Source: Thermoplasmata archaeon (lineage in GTDB: Archaea; Thermoplasmatota; Thermoplasmata; Methanomassiliicoccales; Methanomethylophilaceae). From it: a stretch of 64,000 nucleotides of DNA. The notes under the pieces were generated by a model that had not been told where the DNA came from, searched no databases, and was given only the letters and a program-made list of their open reading frames with translations. The stretch spans positions 62,001 through 126,000 of the forward strand of contig SUTA01000003.1 of assembly GCA_015063135.1 (NCBI GenBank). Direction: 5' to 3'. This document shows positions 35,063-45,061 of the stretch, in pieces; position 1 is the stretch's first letter, and every line of letters starts with the position of its first letter. Made by a program: the position numbers and the translations under genes.

Positions 35063-37783
35063 ATGAGGCAGGCCGCGGAGCAGGATGCGGAAACCGTCGT
35101 CAGCGGTTACGATAGCAGGCCCGAGGGCCACTACAACGAGGAGATCACGACCTCGCGCATCAAGTACGGCAAGAATGAGGTCACGAACCACAACAAGCAC
35201 GTGGTCCTCAAGAGGCTCTACCACTCATTCGTCAACATCTTCATCATCTGCCTTGCGGTCATCGACGTCCTCTGGATGGTCCTGGACCCCGACATCTTCT
35301 ACTTCATCATCCTGACCACGCTGATCCTCGTCAGCGGTACCATGACGTTTATCCAGGAGACGCGCAGCAGCAAGGCGGCGTCCAAGCTGGTCAGCATGGT
35401 CACAACCATCATCACGGTCCGCCGCGAGGGCACGGAGTCCGAGATCGACTCCAAGGAGCTCGTGGTCGGCGACATCATCATCCTGGACACCGGGGACATG
35501 ATCCCCGCCGATGTCAGGATCATACAGTCGAACCACCTCAAGGTCGACCAGTCCGCCCTCACCGGCGAGTCCATGGCAGCGACCAAGTTCGCCGAGGCCA
35601 AGCCTGTGGAGGGCAATATCCTGGGCTGCAACAACCTCGCCTTCATGGGCACCAGCGTGGTGTCCGGGTCCGCGGAGGCCGTCGTCGTCTCCGTGGGCGA
35701 CGAGACCGTCTTCGGCTCCATGGCCGAGACGCTCTCGAGGAACAAGGGCAAGACGACCTACGACAAGGGCTCCAAGGCCATCGTGAACGTCCTGCTGAAG
35801 CTGATGTTCTACACCGTCCCGCCTGTGTTCATCATCATGGTGGCCAAGGGCTACCTGAACGGCGGGGACTTCTTCGAGTACGGGCTGGAGGCCCTGATCT
35901 TCGCCATCACCCTGGCCATCGGCCTGATGCCGGAGATGCTGGCCACCATAGTATCCACGAACCTGGCGAAGGGCGCCATAGACATGTCGAAGAACAAGGT
36001 GATCGTCAAGGACGTCACCGCCATCCAGAACTTCGGCGCCATGGACGTGCTCTGCTCGGACAAGACCGGCACGCTGACCGAGAACAGGATTACTGTCGAC
36101 AGGTGCAGCGACATCTACGGCAACCCGAGCAGGAAGGTTGAGCTCTTCAGCGCCATCAACAGTTGGAACCTCAAGTCCGCCACGAACCAGATCGACTGGG
36201 CCATCGATGAGTACGCCGCCGAGAGGGGCATCGAGGAGGAGAGGGACGCATACGAGTACGTCGCGGACGTCCCGTTCGACTTCACCCGCAGGAGGACAAC
36301 CGTCGTCGTCAGGAAGGACGAGCACGTCAACCTGATGATCACCAAGGGTGCCATCCCGGAGATCCTCTCCGTGTCCAGCAGCTACCTGGACGAGAACGGG
36401 GACATCCAGCCCCTGACCCCCCAGAAGGTCAACGAGATCATGGGCCTCGTGGAGTGGTACTCCATCAGGGGCTACCGCGTCCTCGCGGTCACGCACAGGT
36501 ACTATCCGTCGGAGAAGACCGAGTACACGGAGGCCGACGAGGTCGATCAGATCATCGCCGGGATGATGGTGTTCACCGATCCGGTCAAGAGGTCCGCGGA
36601 GCAGGCCATCAAGGACCTTGCGGAGTACGGGATAGCCGTCAAGGTCCTCACCGGGGACAACCAGTACGTGTCCAAGAACGTCTGCAGCCAGATAGGCATC
36701 CCCAGCGACGAGTTCCTCACCGGGCCCCAGATCGACGCCATGTCGGACGAGGAGCTCAGGGAGGCCGTGGAGGGGTGCAGCATCTTCGCGCAGCTCGACC
36801 CCGACAACAAGTCGCGCATAGTGCTGGCCCTGAGGGCCAACGGCCATACCGTCGGTCTGATGGGCGACGGAATCAACGACGTCGTCGCCATGAAGAACGC
36901 CGACGTCAGCATCTCGGTCGACACCGGAACCGATATCGCCAAGGAGACGGCCAGCATGATCCTGCTGGAGAAGGACCTCGGGATACTCAAGACCGGGGCC
37001 ATCGAGGGCAGGAAGGTCTATGTCAACTCCATCAAGTACGTGAAGATGATCGGCTCGATCAACTTCGGCTACATGTTCTCCCTGATCATCGCCACCCTGC
37101 TGTTCAATTTCGAGCCCATCGGCGCGCTGATGATCCTGATATTCAACCTGATCAACGACTTCGCCTGCCTGATAATCCCGTGGGACAAGGTCGAGGACGA
37201 GTTCGTCAAGGAGCCCAGGAAATGGGATGCGGTCAATCTAAAGAACGTCATGTTCCACTACGGCCCCATGTGCCCTGTCACCGACCTGATGACCTGGGCG
37301 TTCATGATCTTCGTGGTGTTCTCGTCCATGACCATGATCGACGTCGTCGATGGCGACGGCGCCGTGATCTTCGCCGCAGGCACCTACGACAACGTGGCGT
37401 CCCTGATCCTCTCGAGGGAGGACCTCAGCGGCACCAACGTCGAGGCCTGGTTCCAGGGCATATGGGTCATCGAGCAGTACTGGATGCAGGTATGGGCGAT
37501 CCACATCGTGCGCACCAACAAGCTGCCGTTCTTCCAGTCCTGGTCGTGCAAGGCGCTGGTGGTGTCCGCGATACTGGCATTGATAGTGGGGACGCTGCTG
37601 CCGTTCTCGGGAGGTCTGTGGGAGGCCATATCGTCGTTCCCGCAGGACCTGTTCGCCAGCGAGTTCTTCGGCATAGCCCCGCTGTTCATGCTGTGGATGC
37701 CGTTCATCGCATGCGTCTACTTCTTCGGGTCGCACCTCGTCAAGAAGCGCATGCTCCGGAAGTACGGGTACTTCGCGTGTTAA
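35063..37783 (+). CDS. mgtA: magnesium-translocating P-type ATPase (MgtA-like)
   Basis: A P-type (P3B) ATPase importing Mg2+. It is 906 residues long. TGES (DQSALTGESM), the phosphorylation site CSDKTGTLTENRI near residue 331, the hinge MGDGINDVVAMKNADVSISV and LPEMLATIV-like (GLMPEMLATIV) membrane segment match MgtA. About ten membrane helices, four of them in the C-terminal third. The start may be ATG 35063 or the in-frame GTG at 35045. It ends in TAA and is followed by a strong hairpin. Confidence 0.9.
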   Translation: MRQAAEQDAETVVSGYDSRPEGHYNEEITTSRIKYGKNEVTNHNKHVVLKRLYHSFVNIFIICLAVIDVLWMVLDPDIFYFIILTTLILVSGTMTFIQETRSSKAASKLVSMVTTIITVRREGTESEIDSKELVVGDIIILDTGDMIPADVRIIQSNHLKVDQSALTGESMAATKFAEAKPVEGNILGCNNLAFMGTSVVSGSAEAVVVSVGDETVFGSMAETLSRNKGKTTYDKGSKAIVNVLLKLMFYTVPPVFIIMVAKGYLNGGDFFEYGLEALIFAITLAIGLMPEMLATIVSTNLAKGAIDMSKNKVIVKDVTAIQNFGAMDVLCSDKTGTLTENRITVDRCSDIYGNPSRKVELFSAINSWNLKSATNQIDWAIDEYAAERGIEEERDAYEYVADVPFDFTRRRTTVVVRKDEHVNLMITKGAIPEILSVSSSYLDENGDIQPLTPQKVNEIMGLVEWYSIRGYRVLAVTHRYYPSEKTEYTEADEVDQIIAGMMVFTDPVKRSAEQAIKDLAEYGIAVKVLTGDNQYVSKNVCSQIGIPSDEFLTGPQIDAMSDEELREAVEGCSIFAQLDPDNKSRIVLALRANGHTVGLMGDGINDVVAMKNADVSISVDTGTDIAKETASMILLEKDLGILKTGAIEGRKVYVNSIKYVKMIGSINFGYMFSLIIATLLFNFEPIGALMILIFNLINDFACLIIPWDKVEDEFVKEPRKWDAVNLKNVMFHYGPMCPVTDLMTWAFMIFVVFSSMTMIDVVDGDGAVIFAAGTYDNVASLILSREDLSGTNVEAWFQGIWVIEQYWMQVWAIHIVRTNKLPFFQSWSCKALVVSAILALIVGTLLPFSGGLWEAISSFPQDLFASEFFGIAPLFMLWMPFIACVYFFGSHLVKKRMLRKYGYFAC

Positions 37784-37790
37784 ACAAGAT

Positions 37791-37812
37791 CCCCCTCCCT
37801 CCAGGGAGGGGG
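37791..37812. terminator. terminator between mgtA and the SMR pair
   Basis: A ten-base-pair CCCCCTCCCT/AGGGAGGGGG stem with a two-base loop, seven bases after the mgtA TAA and in the gap between convergent genes. Confidence 0.7.
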
Positions 37813-37836
37813 CATTACCTTTCGGTTTTCTGGGAA

Positions 37837-38202
37837 TCAGCTGTCCTTCGGCGCGTCCGGGGGCAGCTCGTCCATGGCATCGGTCTTGAGGTTGATGCCC
37901 ACGACTCCGCCGAGTACCAGCGCAAGGAACATGTACCCGAGCACCGGGAGACCGTTCTCGAACACGAAGATGTCCGCTATGGCCGCGCCTCCGACCCCGA
38001 TGCCAACCCACACGGCGTAGCTGGGGCCCACTGGGAGCCCCCTCTTGAGGCCGCCGTTCAGGAGCACCGTCCCGACGATGCTGAATCCCAGGCCCAGAAT
38101 GGTGTAGGCGAGGTCGGACAGGCCTCCCGCGAGCCCCATGAATGTCGTGTATATCGCCTCGACTATGCCGCCGAGGATGACCCATATCCATGCCGCGTTC
38201 AT
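37837..38202 (-). CDS. small multidrug resistance (SMR) transporter, subunit 2
   Basis: A 121-residue four-helix membrane protein of the SMR family: the conserved glutamate in helix 1 (ILGGIVEAIYTTFMG), GPSYAVWVGIGVGGA (helix 3) and a final helix. The start overlaps the upstream SMR gene by four bases (ATGA), so the two probably form a heterodimeric exporter as in EbrAB/YkkCD. The substrate may be cationic drugs or guanidinium; no riboswitch-like leader is visible. Confidence 0.86.
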   Translation of the reverse strand: MNAAWIWVILGGIVEAIYTTFMGLAGGLSDLAYTILGLGFSIVGTVLLNGGLKRGLPVGPSYAVWVGIGVGGAAIADIFVFENGLPVLGYMFLALVLGGVVGINLKTDAMDELPPDAPKDS

Positions 38203-38525
38203 CCTACCACCAGATCCAGTCCGACGACCCCCACGAGGATCATCGCGATGAAGACGTAGACCATCCTGTTCATCTTCTCGTGGTAAACGAACCTTCCCAG
38301 GAGGGTGGTCATCACCATGCCGACCCCTACCCATACAGCGTAGGCGATGCTGACCTGCAGCTCGCCCTCGGTGGCCATGGACAGCATCATCGGCCCGATG
38401 AACATGAACGCGAGGACGACGAGGCCCCAGAGTATGTTCTTCGATGCATTGTACCGCTTGAGCGAATAGACCCAAACGGGCTCCAGGAGTCCGGCTGCTA
38501 CGACCCAGAGGATGGATAGGTCCAT
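38199..38525 (-). CDS. small multidrug resistance (SMR) transporter, subunit 1
   Basis: A 108-residue four-helix SMR protein, first gene of the pair: helix 1 has VVAAGLLEPVWVYSLKRY with the essential glutamate, helix 3 has SIAYAVWVGVGM. The start MDLSILW is chosen because the longer ORF runs back through the promoter shared with the divergent gene. It ends in TGA, coupled by ATGA to subunit 2. Confidence 0.86.
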   Translation of the reverse strand: MDLSILWVVAAGLLEPVWVYSLKRYNASKNILWGLVVLAFMFIGPMMLSMATEGELQVSIAYAVWVGVGMVMTTLLGRFVYHEKMNRMVYVFIAMILVGVVGLDLVVG

Positions 38526-38604
38526 GCTCCAGGCTACTCGGAAAGTTGTATTTAACGATAGTGAATCCGCTAAATTTATATTGCATAAAAGAGGACATTC
38601 GTCT

Positions 38605-39438
38605 ATGAATCGGTTCGGCGCGACGATGGCCGCACTGGCGGTTGTCATTCCTGCCGTCTGCACGGTCATCGCGATTCTCACTATCGAAGATTGGTTCCTC
38701 CCGCTGATAGCTGTGTGGATCTTCTACCCCATGATGTGCCTCGGATTCTATATGGCGAAGGAGAGGACCGGCAGCCGCTGGATCAACGGTGTCGACTTCT
38801 CGAAGTACTCTGAGTCGGAGATTGGCGACCTCATGTGCATGTTCGGGCTCGGGATGTCCCTCGGTTCCGCCGTGCTGATGCTCTCCATCTCATTCATCGC
38901 TATGAGCTCGATAGGCATCTACGTCACTATTGTCGGGATAGCGGTCGCCGTCGCGTGTTTCCTGCTGCCCCTCGCCTTCGGCCGTCCGGGACGCGTCAGG
39001 AAGATGCCCGAACTGACCGCAGGGATGACGGTCACGCTGGTCATCGGCATGTCGGTCGTCGCCGTGGTGCCCTCGATGCTGATGGCGGAGGGGTCGGTGT
39101 ACGGGGTGGAGGTGGAGTTCGGCGAAGATGGGTTCACCGTCGACGCGCCCATGGAGCACTGGTCCTTCAAGTACCATGAAATCGAGGAGCTGGCACTGTA
39201 TCCGGACTTCGATAAGGGCAGCCGCATCGCAGGATACGCCACGCCCAAGATATGCAGCGGGACCTACAAGACGGACTTCTTCGATCCCGGGAACTACCTG
39301 AGGTACCAGCTCGCGTCGTACGCTTCGGAGAAGATGTGCATCACGTTCTGGGTGGACGGAAACCTCTATGCCTTCAATCTCTCGGATGATGAATCAACGG
39401 CGACAGCCTATGCCGAGCTGGTGAAGCGCGTCCCGCGA
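38605..39438 (+). CDS. membrane protein with PH-like domain, ending at CGA
   Basis: A 277-residue protein with about five hydrophobic segments (residues 8-50, 80-125, 140-160) and a soluble C-terminus (about 165-277, FTVDAPMEHWSFKYHEIEEL) resembling bacterial PH-type domains. No function known. TTTATATT at about 38574-38581 gives a leaderless start. It ends ELVKRVP, followed by CGA (39436-39438); the conventional ORF continues to 39615 over the next gene in another frame. Confidence 0.68.
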
Positions 39439-39454
39439 CAGGGTTTTCTACGCG

Positions 39455-39697
39455 ATGGGGGATTCACATGGCATGCTGTCGATGGATCTGCAGATCGATT
39501 ATCCGGACGAGCGTACCGCGAAAGCGGTGCTCGCTGCCGTGGCCCCGGACAACGACGGCTACGTGGAATCGGAGATGCGCGGATGCACATTGCTCTTCAG
39601 GATATCGTCAGATAAGGCTGGCACCATGCGCAACACGGCGGACGACCTGCTCGCGTGTATAAAGGCCGCCGAGGAATCCGTGTCCCTCGGCGAATAA
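39455..39697 (+). CDS. Pcc1-like KEOPS complex subunit
   Basis: An 80-residue protein (start may be one of the ATGs at 39455, 39473 or 39482) with the Pcc1 pattern: MDLQIDYPDERTAKAVLAAV, then PDN and GCTLLFRISSDKAGTMRNTADDLLACI. Pcc1 is the dimerisation subunit of KEOPS, which makes N6-threonylcarbamoyladenosine on tRNA. It ends in TAA, 16 bases after the CGA of the upstream gene by the longest start. The TcdA-like gene at 6547 would act after KEOPS. Confidence 0.75.
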   Translation: MGDSHGMLSMDLQIDYPDERTAKAVLAAVAPDNDGYVESEMRGCTLLFRISSDKAGTMRNTADDLLACIKAAEESVSLGE

Positions 39698-39733
39698 GGG
39701 GAAAACGGCCGCCCCCCGGAGGGGTCAAGGCCT

Positions 39734-41413
39734 TCACTGTTTGTTCTGCTCCGCGAGGGCCTTGTCCCTGTTGCGGATGTCGACCCTCTTGACCTTGCCC
39801 GAGATGGACTTGGGAAGCTCCTTCACGAAATCTACCGCCCTGGGGTACTTGTAGGGGGCGGTCTCGTGCTTGACGTAGTTCTGGAGCTCCTTCTTCAGCT
39901 CGTCCGTGCCCTCGAAGCCGTCCCTGAGGACGATGGTGGCCTTGACGATCTGGCCCCTGACGGGGTCGGGGACCGCTGTGACGGCGCACTCCAGGCAGCA
40001 GGGGTGGGTCATCAGCACGGACTCGATCTCGAACGGGCTGATCCTGTATCCGGAGGACTTGATGACGTCGTCGTTCCTGCCGACGTACCAGAAGTAGCCG
40101 TCCTCGTCCTTCCAGGCGAGGTCGCCGGTGTGGTGGTACCCGCCGAACAGCGTGGCCCTGGTCTTCTGCCTGTCGTGCAGGTATCCGACGAAGATGCCCG
40201 CGGGGTGCGGGTCGATGCCGATGCAGATCTCCCCGACCTTGCTGGGCGGGCAGGGCTTGCCGTCCTCGTCCAGGATCTCGACCCTGTACTGCGGCGACGG
40301 CTTCCCCATGGATCCGGGCTTGGGCGTCATGCCCCTCAGGTTGCCCACGAGGACGGTGGTCTCGGATTGGCCGAAGCCCTCCATGAGCTTCAGGCCGGTG
40401 GCGGCGTACCATTTCTCGAACGTGTCGGAGTTGAGCGCCTCGCCGGCGATGTTGGTGTGGGTCAGCGACGACAGGTCGTGTCCCTCCAGGCCGGCGTTGC
40501 AGTACATCCTGAACATGGTGGGCGGGCAGCAGAACGTCGTGATCCTGTACTTCTCGATGAGGTTCAGCACGGCCACGGGGTCGAACTTCTCGTGCTCGTA
40601 CACGAACAGCCCCGCTTCCATGATCCACTGGCCGTACAGCTTGCCCCAGGCGTTCTTGGCCCAGCCGGTCTCGGCGACGGTCCAGTGGAGGCCGTCGGGG
40701 ACGACGCAGTGCCAATGCTTGGCGGTCAGGATGTGCCCGATGGGGTACGAGTGGTCGTGGACGGCCATCTTGGGGTTGCCGGAGGTCCCGGATGTGAAGT
40801 AGATGAGCATCATGTCCTTCACATGGGTGGGGACCCTCGTCCACTCCTCGGATGCGGCCTCCACGCCGGCATCGAAGTCGTCCCAGCCAGGGGGGCAGGG
40901 CCCGTTGTACTGGGAGTTGGTCATGCACTTGAACTGGAGCGAGGGGATGTCCTCGGCTATGTCGAACTCCTGCCACACGGGGGCGTCGGAGGTGACGATG
41001 GCGGCCTTGATGCCGGCCGACCTGACCCTGTACTCGATGTCGTGCTTCTTGAGCATGAACGTCGCGGGGATCAGCACGGCGCCCATCTTGTGCAGTGCGA
41101 TGGAGACGTACCAGAACTGGTAGTTGTGCTTCAGCACGGCCAGGACCATGTCCCCCTTCCTGATGCCCTTGGACGTCAGGTAGTTGGCGGTCTTGTCGGA
41201 CAGCCTCTTGATGTCGGCGAAGGTGAACATCCTCTCGTGGCCGCGGTCGTCGCACCACTGCAGTGCCCTCCTGTCGGGATCGTTGATCGCGATGTCGTCC
41301 ACGATGTCGTAGGCGAAGTTGAAGTCGCTGGGGTAGTGGACGCTGTACGTCTTGAGCAGGCCGTTCTCGTCGTACGTCTCGTCGACGTAGCGCAGGTTGA
41401 TGTCCCTAACCAT
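39734..41413 (-). CDS. acyl-CoA ligase 1 (medium-chain/ACSM type)
   Basis: A 559-residue AMP-forming acyl-CoA synthetase, last gene of the seven-gene operon. Motifs: YFTSGTSGNPKMAVHDH (phosphate loop), GFGQSETT, HHTGDLAWKDEDGYFWYVGR, the hinge RNDDVIKSSGYRISPFEIE and the catalytic lysine in SISGKVKRV. It resembles the methanogen medium-chain synthetases that activate branched or medium acyl chains. Closely related to ligase 2 along its whole length, including CCPPTMFRM, so the two probably arose by duplication. Its ATG overlaps the CGA of the cupin gene (CGATG). Confidence 0.9.
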   Translation of the reverse strand: MVRDINLRYVDETYDENGLLKTYSVHYPSDFNFAYDIVDDIAINDPDRRALQWCDDRGHERMFTFADIKRLSDKTANYLTSKGIRKGDMVLAVLKHNYQFWYVSIALHKMGAVLIPATFMLKKHDIEYRVRSAGIKAAIVTSDAPVWQEFDIAEDIPSLQFKCMTNSQYNGPCPPGWDDFDAGVEAASEEWTRVPTHVKDMMLIYFTSGTSGNPKMAVHDHSYPIGHILTAKHWHCVVPDGLHWTVAETGWAKNAWGKLYGQWIMEAGLFVYEHEKFDPVAVLNLIEKYRITTFCCPPTMFRMYCNAGLEGHDLSSLTHTNIAGEALNSDTFEKWYAATGLKLMEGFGQSETTVLVGNLRGMTPKPGSMGKPSPQYRVEILDEDGKPCPPSKVGEICIGIDPHPAGIFVGYLHDRQKTRATLFGGYHHTGDLAWKDEDGYFWYVGRNDDVIKSSGYRISPFEIESVLMTHPCCLECAVTAVPDPVRGQIVKATIVLRDGFEGTDELKKELQNYVKHETAPYKYPRAVDFVKELPKSISGKVKRVDIRNRDKALAEQNKQ

Positions 41414-41985
41414 CGGCTCTTCCCCCCTCTCATGATGATGGCGATGTATTCGCAGCCGTCCTTGCTGGTGGCGGCCATGCCGTGGGGCTTGGTGGCGTCG
41501 AAGTACACGGAATCCCCGGCGATGAGGTTCTCCTCGTGGCCGTCGTAGACGAACCTGAGGCTGCCGGAGACGATGTAGTCGAACTCCTGTCCCTCATGGG
41601 AATCGGTGCGGATCTCGCCCTCCTGGTCCTCCTCGACGTACGGGGCCCTGACCAGGAACGGGTCGGCGGCCTTGTCGGCGAAGTACGGGGCCAGGTGGCG
41701 GTAGTCGAACCCGCTCAACCTCTGGACGGGCAGGCCCATGCCGTCGTGGGTGACCACGTAGCCCTTGAGGCGGGGGTTCTCGCCGGTGATGAGCTCGACC
41801 GCGTCGATGCCGAAGCGGTCGGCGCATTTGGAGATGAATGAGAAGGGGAAGTCGACCGACCCCTGCTCGCACTTTATGTACTGGTCCTCGGCGAGACCGG
41901 TGGCGTCCGCCATCTCGGCCGTGGTGATGCCGCAGAGCTCGCGCATGGCCATGATGCGCTGGGAGATCTCGGAAATGCCGTTCAT
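41413..41985 (-). CDS. XRE-cupin regulator 1, ending at CGA
   Basis: A 190-residue protein: an XRE-type helix-turn-helix (residues 1-65, GITTAEMADATGLAEDQYIKCE) and a C-terminal cupin (about 105-190, SLRFVYDGHEENLIAGDSVYF; KPHGMAATS). XRE-cupin proteins are usually ligand-sensing repressors. It ends IIMRGGKS, then CGA (41415-41413), which overlaps the ligase 1 ATG by one base. Conventional reading continues to 41176 in the wrong frame of ligase 1. Confidence 0.85.
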
Positions 41986-41987
41986 GA

Positions 41988-43424
41988 TCGGAGCCTCCTT
42001 ATGCTTCCATGTCCGCCGCAGACGATCATGCCGTCCCTGCCCACGGAGTCCATGACCTCTCCGAGCTTGGAGCGGGTGTCCTCGAGGGCGGCCAGGTCCT
42101 TCTCCGGGTCCTTGGGGACGAACGGGGCGATGCTGTTGAACTCGGCCCTCTCCGGGATGACGTCATCGGTGTTGCAGTAGATGTCGCCGGTGAACAGGAG
42201 CCTGGGCTGCCTGCACAGGACCACCATCTCTCCGCGGGTCCTTAGGCCGGGGCCCTCCAGGACCTCCAGCACCAGGTCGCCGAAGGGGACCTTCCCCAGT
42301 GGCTTGAACCCGTCGTGCTCCTCGGGGGCGCCTCCGATGACCTCCACGAGGGACCTCTCCGGGGGCACGTAATCGGTGATTATCCTGCTGAGGCGGGCGT
42401 AGCAGTAGTTGTAGGGGTCCTCGTCCCCGACGGGGACGGCCATGTCGTAGAGCCTGGCCTCGGCCTTGGCGCTGACGATTATCCTGGCGTTCTCGATGAC
42501 CGAGAGCAGGCCGCAGCGGTCCGCGTCGGCGTGGGTGACGAGGATGGTCTTGCCCATGCTGAAGAACGCTGGGAACATCTCCCAGAGCTCGGTTATCATC
42601 TCGTCGGAGAAGATGCCCATGCCGGTGTCGACGAACAGCAGGTCGTCGCCGTTCCTCAGTATGTAGGTGTTGCTGCCGCAGGGCGGCTCGACGACCACCA
42701 GGTCCGTCACGGGGGTGAGCGCCTGCTTGGTGATCCTGGGCTTGAAGTTGAGGTCGCGGTGGAACGCGATGAACTCGGCCAGCTTCAGGATGCTGTCGAG
42801 GACGCCGTCGGGGGACTGGCCCCTGCTCTTCATGAGGGATGCCACGTCCCTGCACTCGGAGATGAACTCCACCGCCCTGTCGTCGCCGAGGCTGAACAGC
42901 TTCTGGATCTTGTTGGCCAGGCGGATGTACTTGACCGTGCAGTCCAGGTCTGCGTCAGATCCGTTGTAGGATGAGACGTTGAGCATGTACAGGCCGGACA
43001 CCTCGTCCAGTATCCTCTTCGCGCTGACAGGGTCCTTGACCTCCATCCCGATGTTGAAGAACTGGTGGTCGGCGTTCTCGTCGGCCCTGGAGTTCAGATA
43101 CGATATGTTGACCTCGTACCTGCTGATGGCCTCCAGAACCGGGAGCAGGGAACCGGGGGTGTCCGGGATCTTCACCTCCATCACGAGGACGGTCGGCTCC
43201 ACCGCATCCAGGCTCACGTAGGCCATCTGGCCCAGGTCCTGCTCGATGGCGCGCAGCTGCTCTTTGGTGCCCATTACCTCGATGAAGAGGTTGAGGGCGC
43301 CCCTCTTGTAGCTGACGCGGGTTATGTTGCCTCCGTGATCGCCTATCGCCTTGCATGCCTGCATGAATGCACCGGGCTTGTCCGGCGTCCTGGTGGTGAA
43401 GGTCCTCTTGACTTGCTCGCTCAT
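41988..43424 (-). CDS. ACT-ACT-metallo-beta-lactamase-like fusion protein, ending at CGA
   Basis: A 478-residue protein. The N-terminus has two ACT domains (about 1-75 and 80-150; DKPGAFMQACKAIGDHGGN, IPDTPGSLLPVLEAISRY), a helical linker follows, and a C-terminal metallo-beta-lactamase-like domain (about 245-478) has THADADRCGL where active enzymes have HxHxDH, and LLFTGDIYCNTDD. The metal motif is degenerate, so catalysis is doubtful. ACT domains suggest sensing of an amino acid. It sits between ligase 2 and cupin 1 with ATGA overlap at its start. It ends SIRRL, then CGA (41990-41988), two bases before the next ATG; a conventional TGA follows two codons later. Confidence 0.78.
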
Positions 43425-45061
43425 TGCTCGTCCCTTTTCCTGATGGCCGCGCGCTGTATCTTCCCGTTGACCGTCTTGGGCAGCTCGCTGACGAACTCCA
43501 TTGCGCGCGGGTACTTGTAAGGTGCGGTCTCATGCTTGACGAAATCTTGCAGCTCCTTCTTGAGCTCGTCGGAGGGCTGGTAGCCCGCCTTTAGCACGAC
43601 GGTGGCCTTGACGAGCTGTCCCCTCACGGGGTCGGGGACTCCGGTGACGGCGCACTCCAGCACCGCGGGGTGGGTGACCAGCACGGATTCGATCTCGAAC
43701 GGGCTGATCTTGTAGCCCGACGATTTGATGACGTCGTCGTTCCTGCCGACGTACCAGTAGTAGCCGTCCTCGTCCACCCAGGCGACATCGCCGGTGTGGA
43801 ACCAGCCATCCCTCATCGCCTTGGCGGTCTTCTCCTCGTTTCTGTAGTAGCACATCATGAGGCCCGGGGGTCTGGGGTCGCACCTGATGATGATCTCGCC
43901 GGTCTCTCCTGCGGGGCACTCGTTGCCCTTGTCGTCGACGACCTTGACCTCGTACTGCGGCGACGGCTTCCCCATGGAGCTGGGCTTCGGCTCCATCCCG
44001 CGGATGTTGAAGATGGTGCAGGTGGTCTCGGTCTGGCCGAATCCCTCCATCAGCTTGATCCCGGTGGCCTTCAGCCAGTTCTCGAAGACGTCCGGGTTCA
44101 GGGCCTCTCCCGCGATGCAGCAGTATTTGAGGGACGACAGGTCGTGCCCCTCCAGGCCGGCGTTGATGAACATCCTGAACATGGTAGGCGGGCAGCACAG
44201 CGAGGTGATCCTGTACTTCTCGATGATGGACAGGATCTCATGGGGCTCGAACTTCTCGTAGTCGTAGACGAAGACCGCGGCCTCCATCAGCCACTGGCCG
44301 TAGAGCTTGCCCCAGACGGCCTTGCCCCATCCGGTGTCGGCGATGGTCAGGTGTATCCCCTCGGGGTCCACGTTCTGCCAGTATTTGGCGGTGGACAGGT
44401 GGCCCAGGCTGTAGAGGTGGTCGTGCATGACCATCTTGGGGTACCCGCTGGTCCCTGAGGAGAAGTACATGAGTAGGGGCTCGTGCACGTTCGTCTCGAT
44501 CCTATCGAGCTTGTCGGAGGCCTTCTCCATGCCCTCGTCGAACTGGAGCCAGCCGTCGCGACCGGAGTTGACGATCATCTTGATCTCCAGCGTGGGGATG
44601 TCCTCGGCGGAGTCCACGGCATCGCAGACGCCGTTCATGTCGGTGCAGATCGCCGCCTTGATGGAGGCGGACCTGACCCTGTACTCCACGTCGCCCTTGG
44701 TGAGCATGAACGTGGCGGGCACCATGACGGCGCCGATCTTGTGCAGGGCCACGGACACGTACCAGAACTGGTAGTGGCGCTTGAGGATTGTGAGCACGGG
44801 GTCGCCCTTCTTGATCCCGAGGGACAGGAAGTAGTTGGCAGCCTTGTCGGACAGCCTCTTGATGTCACCAAAGGTGTACCTCCGCTCCTCGCCCTTGGGG
44901 TTGGTCCAGATCATGGCCAGCCTGTCGGGCTCGTGGGCTGCGATGTCATCGACGACATCGTACCCGAAGTTGAAGTTGTCGGGGTAGCGGTAGTCCAGCT
45001 TAACGAGCCTCCCGTCCTCGTCGAGGGTCTCCTCGATGTACCTCTCGTTGATTCCCCTCAT
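43421..45061 (-). CDS. acyl-CoA ligase 2 (medium-chain/ACSM type)
   Basis: A 546-residue paralogue of ligase 1. Motifs: YFSSGTSGYPKMVMHDH, GFGQTETT, HTGDVAWVDEDGYYWYVGR, the hinge RNDDVIKSSGYKISPFEIE and the catalytic lysine in TVNGKIQRA. Four-base ATGA overlaps with the cupin 2 stop and with the following ACT-MBL start indicate tight translational coupling. Ends in TGA. Confidence 0.9.
   Translation of the reverse strand: MRGINERYIEETLDEDGRLVKLDYRYPDNFNFGYDVVDDIAAHEPDRLAMIWTNPKGEERRYTFGDIKRLSDKAANYFLSLGIKKGDPVLTILKRHYQFWYVSVALHKIGAVMVPATFMLTKGDVEYRVRSASIKAAICTDMNGVCDAVDSAEDIPTLEIKMIVNSGRDGWLQFDEGMEKASDKLDRIETNVHEPLLMYFSSGTSGYPKMVMHDHLYSLGHLSTAKYWQNVDPEGIHLTIADTGWGKAVWGKLYGQWLMEAAVFVYDYEKFEPHEILSIIEKYRITSLCCPPTMFRMFINAGLEGHDLSSLKYCCIAGEALNPDVFENWLKATGIKLMEGFGQTETTCTIFNIRGMEPKPSSMGKPSPQYEVKVVDDKGNECPAGETGEIIIRCDPRPPGLMMCYYRNEEKTAKAMRDGWFHTGDVAWVDEDGYYWYVGRNDDVIKSSGYKISPFEIESVLVTHPAVLECAVTGVPDPVRGQLVKATVVLKAGYQPSDELKKELQDFVKHETAPYKYPRAMEFVSELPKTVNGKIQRAAIRKRDEQ

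Noticed and set aside
34259-37783. A 1174-codon ORF fusing the Lys/Glu-rich protein and the Mg2+ ATPase
   Set aside because: The fusion crosses a strong terminator hairpin with a T7 run and has CGA at the expected end of the first protein. Each part has its own start, so I annotate two genes.
37784-38604. Guanidine riboswitch before the SMR pair
   Set aside because: The 79-base divergent region upstream has promoter elements only and no conserved riboswitch-like stems.
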